9,473 bases of DNA from an uncultured Clostridia bacterium (GCA_944388645.1 CALXJO010000035.1:1-9473); one strand, 5' to 3'. Positions 1 to 6,892 are shown, counted from the stretch's first letter. Notes: a model not told the origin generated them from the letters alone. Numbers and translations: made by a program.

Positions 1-11
1 AAAAAACATAA

Positions 12-39
12 TTCACCATTTTTGTAAAGCTTACATAAT
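12..39 (+). promoter_or_regulatory. candidate vegetative promoter upstream of murA (weak)
   Basis: TTCACC (12-17) and CATAAT (34-39) are separated by 16 nt and match the sigma-A -35 and -10 hexamers at 4/6 and 5/6. In DNA this A+T-rich such matches arise often by chance. The window edge also hides whether murA is simply read through from an upstream gene, so this is a candidate only. Confidence 0.25.
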
Positions 40-69
40 ATATAACATAAAACAAGAAAGGTTATAAGT

Positions 70-75
70 AGGTGA
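70..75 (+). promoter_or_regulatory. murA ribosome binding site
   Basis: AGGTGA lies 5 nt before the ATG at 81, a good fit to the end of the 16S anti-Shine-Dalgarno complement. It favours the ATG at 81 over the in-frame GTG at 72, which overlaps this motif and has only a weaker AAGAAAGG about 10 nt upstream. Confidence 0.6.
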
Positions 76-80
76 GACAA

Positions 81-1331
81 ATGGCAAATTATATAATAGA
101 AGGAGGAAAAAGACTAGAAGGAGAAGTAAAAATATCTGGTTCAAAAAATGCTTCATTACCAATAATTTGTGCAAGCATATTAAATGGTAAAAAAACAAAA
201 TTATATAATGTCCCAGATATTCATGATACCCAAGTCACACTAAAAATATTAAGATATATAGGGTGTAAAGTAAAAAAAGATAATGACAAAATAGAGATTG
301 ACTCAAGGTACATAACTAAAAAAGAAATACCAGAAGATTTAATGCATCAAATGCGTTCAACAGTTATTTTAGCAGGAGCCATACTAGGAAGATTTAAAGA
401 AGTTACATTCTCATATCCTGGTGGATGCGATATTGGAGCAAGACCAATAGACTTACATTTAAAATCTTTTAAAAAATTAGGCATAAATATTGCCGAAAAC
501 TATGGATTTATTAGGTGTAGTTGTGATAAAATAGTAGGGACAAATATAGACCTAGATTTTCCAAGTGTAGGTGCAACAGAGAATATAATCCTTGCATCCG
601 TTCTGGCAGAAGGAAAAACTGTAATTACCAATGCAGCAAGAGAACCCGAAATTGTAGATTTAGTCAATATGCTAAAAAAGATGGGAGCAATTATTTCAGG
701 AGAAGGAACTAATATTATACAAATTGAAGGAGTAAAAGAACTAAAAGAAGTTAAATACAGAATAATGCCAGATAGAATTGAAACAGGAACATTCTTGTGT
801 GCCGGAGCAATAACTGGAGGCAAAATAAAAGTTACAAATTGTATTCCAGAGCATATAGTTCCAATAACATCAAAATTAGAAGAAGCTGGTTGTAATATAC
901 TTATAGAAAAAAATTCAATAGAATTAAAAGCTCCAACAAGATTAAAAGCAGTAGAATTAAAGACAATGCCATATCCAGGATTCCCAACAGATATGCAATC
1001 AATATTTGGAACTGTATTATCTGTTTCTAAAGGCACATCAGTAATAACAGAGAACATATTTGAAAACAGATTTAAATATTTAGCAGAACTTAAAAGAATG
1101 GGTGCAAAAAACAAACAAGAAGGAAATGTTGCAATTATAACAGGAGTAAGAAGACTATCAGGCACAAATGTTAAAAGCACTGACTTAAGAGGAGGAGCTG
1201 CAATGATACTTGCAGGACTAAACGCAAAGGGCACGACAACAGTAACAAATATAGAATATATACTAAGAGGGTATGAAAATATAGATAAAAAATTAAATAA
1301 AATAGGAGCGAATATACGCATTGAAGAATAA
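81..1331 (+). CDS. murA: UDP-N-acetylglucosamine 1-carboxyvinyltransferase MurA
   Basis: MurA transfers enolpyruvate from phosphoenolpyruvate to UDP-GlcNAc, the first committed cytoplasmic step of peptidoglycan synthesis and the target of fosfomycin. The start at 81 gives 416 residues, close to the 419 of E. coli. Family landmarks then fall almost on E. coli numbering: Lys22 in SGSKNA, the catalytic-loop Cys116 in GGCDIGARP (E. coli Cys115), Asp304 in GFPTDMQ (E. coli Asp305), and a late RGYENID motif carrying the C-terminal arginine. Having Cys rather than Asp in the loop predicts fosfomycin sensitivity, which is inference. A longer form starting at GTG 72 (three extra residues) cannot be excluded. 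The reading frame ends 11 nt inside ftsQ, so the two genes are probably cotranscribed and translationally coupled. It occupies the place of murB in B. subtilis. Whether it is the MurAA or MurAB paralogue cannot be told from one gene. Confidence 0.97.
   Translation: MANYIIEGGKRLEGEVKISGSKNASLPIICASILNGKKTKLYNVPDIHDTQVTLKILRYIGCKVKKDNDKIEIDSRYITKKEIPEDLMHQMRSTVILAGAILGRFKEVTFSYPGGCDIGARPIDLHLKSFKKLGINIAENYGFIRCSCDKIVGTNIDLDFPSVGATENIILASVLAEGKTVITNAAREPEIVDLVNMLKKMGAIISGEGTNIIQIEGVKELKEVKYRIMPDRIETGTFLCAGAITGGKIKVTNCIPEHIVPITSKLEEAGCNILIEKNSIELKAPTRLKAVELKTMPYPGFPTDMQSIFGTVLSVSKGTSVITENIFENRFKYLAELKRMGAKNKQEGNVAIITGVRRLSGTNVKSTDLRGGAAMILAGLNAKGTTTVTNIEYILRGYENIDKKLNKIGANIRIEE
1304..1308 (+). 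promoter_or_regulatory. ftsQ ribosome binding site inside murA
   Basis: AGGAG lies in the last codons of murA, 12 nt before the TTG at 1321. The spacing is somewhat long and the start codon weak, suggesting modest expression or coupling to murA termination at 1331. Confidence 0.45.
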
Positions 1332-2472
1332 TAATAAAATAAAAGAAAAACAAAAGAAAAATTTATATGATTTTGACTATGAGTCAGAAGAAGAGAAAAA
1401 ATTAAAGAAAAAATTACAGGCAGATAAAAAATCTGCCTCAAAGAAGCGCAAAAAAAATAAAAAAACAGAAAACAAAGGACAAGCTACTAAAAAGCCGAGA
1501 TATGATGATGAAATCATAATAGGTGTAACCGAAATTCCAAAACCAGTAACAAATAAAAAAGCAGTAGAAAAAAATAGAGAGCATAAAGCAATTAACAAAA
1601 TAAATGTAAAAGATAAAAAACAAACCAAAAAGAAAAAAGAAAAAAATAAAAACAAAAATAAAACAAACATACAAGATAATGTACATGATGACTATATAAT
1701 AGAAGATATCTATGAAGTAAGGAATAGAGAATTAAAAAGAAAAAAATTAATGTTAAGAATACTAAAATTTAGTATATTAGCAATATTAATAATTGGTGCT
1801 ATAGTATTTGCAATGGTATCTCCTATATTTAATGTAACTAATATAATAGTTTCAGGAAATAGCAAACTAACAACTGCTGAAGTAATAAGCCTATCTGGAA
1901 TAGAAAACAATCAAAATATATTTAGAATAAGCAGAAGTCATGTTATAAATAATGTAAAACAAAATGCATATGTAAACACAGTAGAAATACATAAAAGCTA
2001 TCCAGGTACAATAGAGATAGTTGTTGAAGAAAGAGTACCAAATTTCATGTTGCAATTTGGGAATGGTTATGTATATATAAATAATCAAGGATATATGTTA
2101 GAAATATCAAATGAAAAACTAACCTTACCAATAATTACAGGTTACTCAACTTCACAAGATAGTCTTGTAGCAGGAAATAGATTAGTAGAGGAAGACTTAG
2201 CAAAACTTGGAACAGCTATAAGAATAATGAATGCAGCACAAAGTAATGAGATTTCTAATTTAATAACAACTATAGACATAAGTGATTCTAATAATTATAC
2301 ACTATACTTAGAGTCTGAAAGAAAAACTGTTTATTTAGGTGATTGTAGTAATTTAGAAACTAGAATTTTATATTTAGTTGGAATATTACAAAACGAAAAA
2401 GAACATGAAGGAGAAATATTTATAAATATGAATTTGAACACCGATAATCCATTTTTTAGAGAAAAGGTGTAA
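1321..2472 (+). CDS. ftsQ: cell division protein FtsQ/DivIB with long lysine-rich cytoplasmic region
   Basis: FtsQ/DivIB is a single-pass membrane protein of the divisome that works with FtsL and FtsB/DivIC to activate septal wall synthesis. The 383 residues comprise a cytoplasmic part at about 1-143 with roughly 42 lysines, a transmembrane helix at about 147-167, an FtsQ-type POTRA domain at about 170-238 (beginning FNVTNIIVSGNSKL and ending VVEERVPNF), and an extracytoplasmic beta domain to the end. The start is effectively forced. After TTG 1321 the next in-frame ATG is at 1750, just before the membrane helix, and has no ribosome binding site. The start overlaps murA by 11 nt. Identity rests on the POTRA/beta architecture and on position before the DUF881-sbp-ftsA-ftsZ genes. 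The cytoplasmic part is much longer than in B. subtilis DivIB. Long charged N-termini are known in some other Firmicutes. Poly-A stretches encode its lysine runs. Confidence 0.9.
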   Translation: MKNNNKIKEKQKKNLYDFDYESEEEKKLKKKLQADKKSASKKRKKNKKTENKGQATKKPRYDDEIIIGVTEIPKPVTNKKAVEKNREHKAINKINVKDKKQTKKKKEKNKNKNKTNIQDNVHDDYIIEDIYEVRNRELKRKKLMLRILKFSILAILIIGAIVFAMVSPIFNVTNIIVSGNSKLTTAEVISLSGIENNQNIFRISRSHVINNVKQNAYVNTVEIHKSYPGTIEIVVEERVPNFMLQFGNGYVYINNQGYMLEISNEKLTLPIITGYSTSQDSLVAGNRLVEEDLAKLGTAIRIMNAAQSNEISNLITTIDISDSNNYTLYLESERKTVYLGDCSNLETRILYLVGILQNEKEHEGEIFINMNLNTDNPFFREKV

Positions 2473-2489
2473 AAAGGAGTGAGAAAAGT

Positions 2490-3203
2490 TTGAATAAAAA
2501 GCAAATAGCAATAACCTTAGGAATAATGTGTTTGATTTTAACACTTGGAACTGTTATTCAAATAAAAACAATTAATGGAACAGGCCAAGTTGTTTCACAA
2601 AATTTTTCAAATAATGAGTTAAGAGATCAAGTTTTAAGATGGAAAGAAAGATATGATACTACACTTGCTAACTTACAAAATGCAGAAACAAAATTAGAGC
2701 AAGTAAGAGCTACTGCAAGTGCAAACACAGAAGGTTCAGAAGAAAAAGAAGCTGAACTTAAAAAGAACAATATGTTACTAGGACTAACAGATGTAACTGG
2801 AGAAGGTGTAATAGTAACATTAAAAGATAATGATGCTGTAGATAGTACTAAAGTACTAGATTCAAGTTATCTATTAGTACATGATTCAGATTTACTTGGC
2901 ATAGTAAACGAATTAAAAAACGGAGGAGCAGAAGCAATTTCTATAAATGGAGAGAGAATTGTTTCTACATCATCTATTACATGCGAAGGTAATGTAATTA
3001 GTATAAATGGTGAAAAAGTAAGTTCACCATTTATAATAAAAGCAATAGGTAGACCTACAATGTATAGTGCACTTAGTAGACCAGGAGGAACTATAGAATA
3101 TTTAAATAGTAGAATTATTGCCACTATAAGCCAAGAAAGCAATATAACGATAGATAAATATAGTGGAGTTATAAGTGCAAGATATATGCAATATGACGAA
3201 TAG
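2490..3203 (+). CDS. ylxW: DUF881 membrane-anchored coiled-coil protein, first of a tandem pair (YlxW-like)
   Basis: This is a 237-residue protein of the DUF881 family, whose molecular function is not established. It has a short basic N-terminus and a membrane helix at about 6-25, so the rest should face the outside. A predicted coiled coil follows at about 41-95 (heptad-like, rich in Glu, Leu and Lys), then the DUF881 domain at about 95-232. Family motifs visible are GEGVIVTLKD, LLGIVNELKNGGAEAISING and SPFIIKAIG. The TTG start has AAAGGAG 10 nt upstream, and the gene begins 17 nt after ftsQ stops. The symbol is by synteny: B. subtilis carries two DUF881 genes, ylxW and ylxX, in the same place between divIB and sbp. 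A role in division or wall assembly is inferred from context only. Confidence 0.88.
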   Translation: MNKKQIAITLGIMCLILTLGTVIQIKTINGTGQVVSQNFSNNELRDQVLRWKERYDTTLANLQNAETKLEQVRATASANTEGSEEKEAELKKNNMLLGLTDVTGEGVIVTLKDNDAVDSTKVLDSSYLLVHDSDLLGIVNELKNGGAEAISINGERIVSTSSITCEGNVISINGEKVSSPFIIKAIGRPTMYSALSRPGGTIEYLNSRIIATISQESNITIDKYSGVISARYMQYDE

Positions 3204-3209
3204 AGGTGA
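3203..3209 (+). promoter_or_regulatory. ribosome binding site setting the ylxX start
   Basis: GAGGTGA, starting on the last base of the previous stop codon, lies 4 nt before ATG 3214. It selects this ATG over the in-frame GTG at 3175, which lies inside the preceding gene and would add 13 residues before the basic N-terminus. Confidence 0.75.
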
Positions 3210-3213
3210 AAGA

Positions 3214-3933
3214 ATGAAATTTAAGATAAAATTTAATAAAGCTAATATTGCCATGTCTATTAGTGTATTTGCAGTTTGTATTGTTTTAGTAACAGTCATG
3301 TTTATACAATTTAGGACAATAGAGCAAGTAAATGAATCTGATATTGAGAATATGAGAGAAGCGGAACTAAGAGAGCAAATATCAACTTATAAAAGTAGAT
3401 ATGAAGAAGTTAACGCACAATTAGAAGAAACTAATAAAACAATAAGTGAATATGAAACAAGAATAGAATCAAACCAAGAAGCATCAGAATTATTAGATGA
3501 AGAATTAAAACAATCACAATTGTTGTTAGGAAAAACAGATGTTGTTGGAGAAGGAGTAGTAGTAACTTTAACAGACAATGATGAATATTCAATTGTTGCA
3601 AGTGATTTATTAGACCTTGTAAACGAATTAAGATTTGCGGGAGCAGAGGCAATTTCAATAAATGGAATACGTATTCTTAATATGACAGAAATTGCAGATA
3701 TTTATGGTTATATTATTGTAACACCAAATCAAAGGCTTGTTTCTCCATATGTTGTAAAAGCAATTGGAAATCAAACATATCTAACAAGTACACTTTCTTT
3801 AAAAAACACTGGATTCATAGATAGTTATACAAGTAGTGGAAGATCTGTTGCTTTAGAACAACAAAGAAATATAGAAATTCCAAAATATGAATGGGATATA
3901 GAGGCAAATTACATGAAGGAGGTTACAGAATAA
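3214..3933 (+). CDS. ylxX: DUF881 membrane-anchored coiled-coil protein, second of a tandem pair (YlxX-like)
   Basis: This is a 239-residue paralogue of the preceding gene with the same layout: a basic N-terminus, a membrane helix at about 12-32, a coiled coil at about 44-105, then a DUF881 domain with GEGVVVTLTDND, DLLDLVNELRFAGAEAISI and SPYVVKAIGNQTYL. The nearly equal lengths and shared motifs in the same order indicate an old tandem duplication. Adjacent DUF881 genes are also found here in B. subtilis, so the duplication is not specific to this genome. The gene begins 10 nt after its paralogue stops, and its TAA shares one base with the sbp ATG (TAATG), a layout typical of translational coupling. 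The function is unknown. Because two copies are kept in tandem, the pair could form a heterodimer through their coiled coils, but that is speculation. Confidence 0.88.
   Translation: MKFKIKFNKANIAMSISVFAVCIVLVTVMFIQFRTIEQVNESDIENMREAELREQISTYKSRYEEVNAQLEETNKTISEYETRIESNQEASELLDEELKQSQLLLGKTDVVGEGVVVTLTDNDEYSIVASDLLDLVNELRFAGAEAISINGIRILNMTEIADIYGYIIVTPNQRLVSPYVVKAIGNQTYLTSTLSLKNTGFIDSYTSSGRSVALEQQRNIEIPKYEWDIEANYMKEVTE
3916..3922 (+). promoter_or_regulatory. sbp ribosome binding site
   Basis: AAGGAGG inside the 3' end of ylxX lies 10 nt before ATG 3933. It rules out the in-frame ATG at 3891, which has no such motif and would prepend a non-membrane stretch to a protein that should begin with its first helix. 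Confidence 0.8.
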
Positions 3934-4319
3934 TGATTCTTATAGCAATAATTTTAGGATGTATAATTGGAGCGGTAATAGGTATATTTGCACCAATGGT
4001 ATCATATACATATTCAGGCTATTTAGCTATAGCCATAATTGCAGCATTAGATTCTGTTTTTGGAGGAATAGTTGCAACATTAAAGAAAAATTTTAATCTT
4101 ACAATATTTGTAACAGGATTTTTTGGAAATGCAATACTTGCAATTTTACTAACAATACTAGGCCAGAAACTAAATGTAGATATATACTTAGCAGCAATTG
4201 TAGTATTTGTTGGAAGAATGTTCACAAATCTAGCTATAATACGTAGATATTATGTGGATGTTGTTATGAAAAAAATAGAAGAAAAAAAGAGTAAGAAAAA
4301 AGTTGAAAATGAAAAATAA
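3933..4319 (+). CDS. sbp: small basic protein Sbp (DUF1290), polytopic membrane protein
   Basis: This 128-residue protein matches the small basic protein family (DUF1290) found beside ftsA in many Firmicutes and Actinobacteria. Diagnostic segments are YLAIAIIAALDSVFGG (residues 30-45), SGFF-like TGFFGNAILA (61-70) and DIYLAAIVVFVGRMFTNLAI (83-102), followed by IIRR. Three to four membrane helices are apparent at about 2-22, 28-47, 55-77 and 83-104, then a hydrophilic tail rich in Lys and Glu at 112-128. The biochemical function is not established. Its constant position next to division genes suggests a role at the membrane during division. It is the last gene of the murA run, and a 150-nt leader separates it from ftsA. 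Confidence 0.92.
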   Translation: MILIAIILGCIIGAVIGIFAPMVSYTYSGYLAIAIIAALDSVFGGIVATLKKNFNLTIFVTGFFGNAILAILLTILGQKLNVDIYLAAIVVFVGRMFTNLAIIRRYYVDVVMKKIEEKKSKKKVENEK

Positions 4320-4350
4320 ATATGTTACAATCTTATACCATAAGAAGGTA

Positions 4351-4414
4351 AATAGTTTTGTTAAATTTGTTACAAAAATATTACAAAATTATGACAAAAC
4401 TATTGACTTTTTTT
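4351..4414 (+). terminator. possible intrinsic terminator after sbp (A+T-rich hairpin plus T-tract)
   Basis: An 11-bp perfect inverted repeat pairs 4351-4361 with 4394-4404. It extends inward by a G-U and an A-U pair, and then, across bulges, by 4364-4368 with 4386-4390. Three nt later comes a run of seven T (4408-4414). Position after the last gene of the murA run fits a terminator. Only about two G-C pairs support the main stem and the loop is large, so it may be weak. The same symmetry could instead reflect the inverted copy of the 11-bp repeat. Confidence 0.4.
4353..4402. repeat. array of 11-bp repeats upstream of ftsA (three direct, one inverted)
   Basis: Three abutting 11-mers occur at 4370-4380 (TTACAAAAATA), 4381-4391 (TTACAAAATTA) and 4392-4402 (TGACAAAACTA). 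A copy on the other strand lies at 4353-4363 (TAGTTTTGTTA, reverse complement TAACAAAACTA). The shared pattern is TnACAAAAnTA. A poorer copy, matching 9 of 11 positions, lies at 4325-4335. The A-tracts begin at 4374, 4385 and 4396, exactly 11 bp apart, and the array ends at a candidate -35 hexamer. It could be a protein-binding array or a curved UP-like element. TTACAAAA is also common by chance in coding DNA here, so function is inference. Confidence 0.55.
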
Positions 4415-4431
4415 GAGAAATATAATATTCT
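4403..4431 (+). promoter_or_regulatory. candidate promoter of ftsA-ftsZ
   Basis: TTGACT (4403-4408) is a 5/6 match to the -35 consensus. A 17-nt spacer brings TATTCT (4426-4431), a 4/6 match to the -10. A perfect TATAAT sits at 4421-4426 but only 12 nt after that -35, too close for the pair. The start of transcription would fall near 4438, leaving a leader of about 30 nt before ftsA. No convincing sigma-H-type sequence was seen. Confidence 0.35.
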
Positions 4432-4457
4432 TAGTTAAAATTAAATGCAGAAAAAAT

Positions 4458-4464
4458 GGAGGAG
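4458..4464 (+). promoter_or_regulatory. ribosome binding site setting the ftsA start
   Basis: GGAGGAG lies 6 nt before TTG 4471. It overlaps the in-frame ATG at 4456, which itself has no upstream Shine-Dalgarno, so TTG 4471 is the better start. Confidence 0.75.
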
Positions 4465-4470
4465 TTAATC

Positions 4471-5700
4471 TTGGCAGTCGGAGATATAATTGTAGGTATA
4501 GACATAGGATCCTCAAAAGTTAGCTTAGTTGTTGGAGAGGTTAACAGCTTCAATCAAGTAGAACTAGTCTATACAGTTGAACATAAGTGCAAAGGAATAA
4601 AAAAGACTAAAATAATAGATGAAGATGAAATAGCAAATGCAATAATAAAATCAGTACAAGATGCAGAAAAAGAAGCAGAAATAAAAATAAATTCTGCATA
4701 CTTAACAATAGCTGGAAGTTATGTAACAATAGTTCAAAATAGTGTTACAAAAACAATAAAAGACAAATATGCAGGAATATCTGCAAGGGATGTATCATCT
4801 GCGTTAATGCAAGTAAAAGATATAGATTTACCAGAAGGAAAGAGCATAATAGATATTGTTACAGATAGATTTGTATTAGAAGATGGAAGATCTGTTGACG
4901 ATCCTGTTGGAAATCTAGTATCATCTTTCACAATAAATGCTCAAGTAATACTTGGTGATAGGGAATATATAAGACAGCTATCAAATATATGTAAAAAGGC
5001 AGATTTAGATATTGATGGAATTATTCCAATAACACTTGCTGAAAGAAACTTAATATTAGATAATAATGAGTTAAATGACAATGTAATGATAATAGATATA
5101 GGAGCTGGAAATACAGAAATAGGAATTTTTGAAGCTATGGCTTTTGAATATACAAATACCATACCACTAGGAGGAGACAACATCACAAAAGATATACAAA
5201 TGGTATTAAATATTTCAGAAGAAGAAGCAGAAAAATTAAAAAGACAATATGGACTAGCTATGAGATCTTACATAGACAACGACAATGAAATATTATTAAG
5301 TACATCAGAAGATTCTAAAAACAAAGTCATAAAAAGTTCAGATTTAATAGAAATCATAGAAGCAAGAATTGAGGAAATATTTACATTAATAAATAAAGAT
5401 ATTACTAATAAAGGAATTAAATCTAGAATAAATAATGTAGTATTAACAGGACAAGGTATCACTAATATAAATAAAAGCGATGTAGCAGGTAAGATTATTC
5501 TAAATATACCAGTAAAATTTGCAACAGGAAGATACATTAGCATGGTAAGACCTGAATACAGAACTGCATATGCTTTAGTAAGATATATAGCAGCAAGACC
5601 TTTTGCAAAGAGTGTTTCAAGTAGTATAGTAGATTCAAATTCACATGAAAATTTCTTTGCTACAATAATTGATAAAATAAAAGAATTTTTCTATTCTTAA
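4471..5700 (+). CDS. ftsA: cell division protein FtsA (actin-like FtsZ membrane tether)
   Basis: FtsA is an actin-fold ATPase that ties FtsZ filaments to the inner face of the membrane and recruits later division proteins. From TTG 4471 the protein has 409 residues. Visible are the phosphate-1 motif IIVGIDIGSSKVSLVVGEV (6-24), the FtsA-specific SHS2/1C region at about 85-160, phosphate-2 MIIDIGAGNTEIGIF (206-220), the adenosine motif VVLTGQGITNI (323-333), and a terminal amphipathic helix FFATIIDKIKEFFYS (395-409) serving as membrane-targeting sequence. The adenosine motif reads TGQG where TGGG is usual, a point worth noting though not disabling by itself. A TTG start for FtsA beside an ATG start for FtsZ fits the usual excess of FtsZ over FtsA. 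A 62-nt gap without a terminator leads into ftsZ, so the two are probably cotranscribed. Confidence 0.96.
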   Translation: MAVGDIIVGIDIGSSKVSLVVGEVNSFNQVELVYTVEHKCKGIKKTKIIDEDEIANAIIKSVQDAEKEAEIKINSAYLTIAGSYVTIVQNSVTKTIKDKYAGISARDVSSALMQVKDIDLPEGKSIIDIVTDRFVLEDGRSVDDPVGNLVSSFTINAQVILGDREYIRQLSNICKKADLDIDGIIPITLAERNLILDNNELNDNVMIIDIGAGNTEIGIFEAMAFEYTNTIPLGGDNITKDIQMVLNISEEEAEKLKRQYGLAMRSYIDNDNEILLSTSEDSKNKVIKSSDLIEIIEARIEEIFTLINKDITNKGIKSRINNVVLTGQGITNINKSDVAGKIILNIPVKFATGRYISMVRPEYRTAYALVRYIAARPFAKSVSSSIVDSNSHENFFATIIDKIKEFFYS

Positions 5701-5762
5701 TAAATAAACTAACAGAAGAAATAAAGTAAGTAATGTAATTTAAATAGGGAGGAAGAAACTTT

Positions 5763-6866
5763 ATGATGGTGGATAGCGTAGATGAAAACACAATGTTAGA
5801 TGGAACAGCTACAATTAAAGTAATAGGTGTTGGAGGAGCTGGAACAAATGCAGTAAACAGAATGGTGGATTCAGGAATAAAAGGAGTAGACTTTATTGCT
5901 GTAAATACAGATAGACAAGCACTATTATTATCAAAAGCTGCATCAAAAATTCAAATAGGAGAAAAAATAACAAGAGGATTAGGAGCAGGTGCAAATCCTG
6001 ATATTGGTGCTCAAGCTGCAGAAGAGAGCAAAGCAGAAATAACAGAAGCTCTAAGAGGAGCAGACATGGTATTCGTAACTGCAGGAATGGGTGGTGGAAC
6101 AGGTACAGGAGCTGCCCCAATAGTTGCATCTTGTGCAAAAGAAATGGGAATATTAACAATAGGTGTTGTTACAAAACCATTTACATTTGAAGGAAAGAAA
6201 AGATTAACACAAGCAGATAGAGGAATAGAAAGCTTAAAAGGAAAAGTAGATACATTGGTAGTAATACCAAATGATAAATTATTACAAATAATAGATAGAA
6301 AAACATCTATCGTAGAAGCATTCAAAATGGCAGACGATGTTCTAAGACAAGGTGTACAAGGTATATCAGATTTAATTGCTATACCAGGATTAGTAAACTT
6401 AGACTTTGCTGACGTAAAAGCAATTATGTTAAATACTGGAATGGCTCACATGGGTGTAGGTAGAGCTTCAGGAGAAAATAGAGCAGAAGATGCTGCAAAA
6501 CAAGCTATCCAAAGTCCATTACTAGAAACTTCAATAGAAGGTGCTAGAGGAGTTATAATAAATATTACTGGAGGAAATAACCTAGGACTTCACGAAGTAA
6601 ATACAGCTGCAGAATTAATTCAAAGAAGTGTAGATCCAGAAGCAAACATTATCTTTGGTGCAGTTATAGATGAAAGCCTAGATGAAGATATAACAATTAC
6701 AGTAATTGCAACAGGATTTGAGAAAAATGAAGATACTATACCAAGCATTGGAGACTATACATCTAAATCATGGACACCAAAAACTTCTTCAATCAGTACA
6801 GACAATTCATCTTCAGGTGGAGATTTAGATATTCCAACATTTTTAAGAAAAAATAAGACTAAATAA
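5763..6866 (+). CDS. ftsZ: cell division GTPase FtsZ
   Basis: FtsZ is the tubulin homologue that polymerises with GTP into the cytoplasmic Z-ring and, during sporulation, into the polar ring. The 367 residues show the nucleotide-binding start VIGVGGAGTNAVNRM (20-34), the tubulin signature GMGGGTGTGAAP (108-119), the T7 loop NLDFADVKAI with its catalytic aspartates (212-221), and a C-terminal polymerisation domain to about 320. A short serine- and threonine-rich linker follows (about 321-353), then the conserved C-terminal peptide LDIPTFLRKN (355-364) that binds FtsA and other partners. The ATG at 5763 is preceded by GGGAGGAA about 8 nt upstream, a strong site. A second ATG follows directly at 5766. 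The gene is complete with no missing key residues. An intrinsic terminator closes the unit shortly downstream, separating it from the sporulation genes. Confidence 0.99.
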   Translation: MMVDSVDENTMLDGTATIKVIGVGGAGTNAVNRMVDSGIKGVDFIAVNTDRQALLLSKAASKIQIGEKITRGLGAGANPDIGAQAAEESKAEITEALRGADMVFVTAGMGGGTGTGAAPIVASCAKEMGILTIGVVTKPFTFEGKKRLTQADRGIESLKGKVDTLVVIPNDKLLQIIDRKTSIVEAFKMADDVLRQGVQGISDLIAIPGLVNLDFADVKAIMLNTGMAHMGVGRASGENRAEDAAKQAIQSPLLETSIEGARGVIINITGGNNLGLHEVNTAAELIQRSVDPEANIIFGAVIDESLDEDITITVIATGFEKNEDTIPSIGDYTSKSWTPKTSSISTDNSSSGGDLDIPTFLRKNKTK

Positions 6867-6892
6867 TGAATAATTGTGAATAATAAAATAAT

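Noticed and set aside
500..1441. Long minus-strand open frame (313 codons) opposite murA
   Set aside because: It lies wholly antisense to a secure murA, has the hydrophobic Phe/Ile/Ser bias expected from reading an A-rich gene backwards, and shows no family motif.
1377..1686. Minus-strand frames rich in Phe and Leu opposite the start of ftsQ, resembling membrane proteins
   Set aside because: They are the complement of lysine AAA/AAG runs; the hydrophobicity is a by-product of base composition.
3175..3213. GTG 3175 as start of the second DUF881 gene
   Set aside because: It lies within the preceding gene without a Shine-Dalgarno, while ATG 3214 has GAGGTGA at correct spacing and begins with the basic residues before the membrane helix.
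2490..3933. Tandem DUF881 pair as a recent duplication or novel system
   Set aside because: Motifs are shared but the sequences are well diverged, and the same pair occurs at this locus in B. subtilis, so it is ancestral.
4421..4426. Perfect TATAAT as the -10 of ftsA paired with TTGACT at 4403
   Set aside because: The spacer would be 12 nt, too short for a sigma-A promoter, and no other acceptable -35 lies at 16-18 nt.
5701..5762. Possible terminator or promoter between ftsA and ftsZ
   Set aside because: No inverted repeat with T-tract and no convincing hexamer pair; only the ftsZ ribosome binding site is clear.
5893..6325. Minus-strand open frames opposite ftsZ
   Set aside because: Leucine- and proline-rich antisense shadows of conserved ftsZ codons, without ribosome binding sites or recognisable domains.
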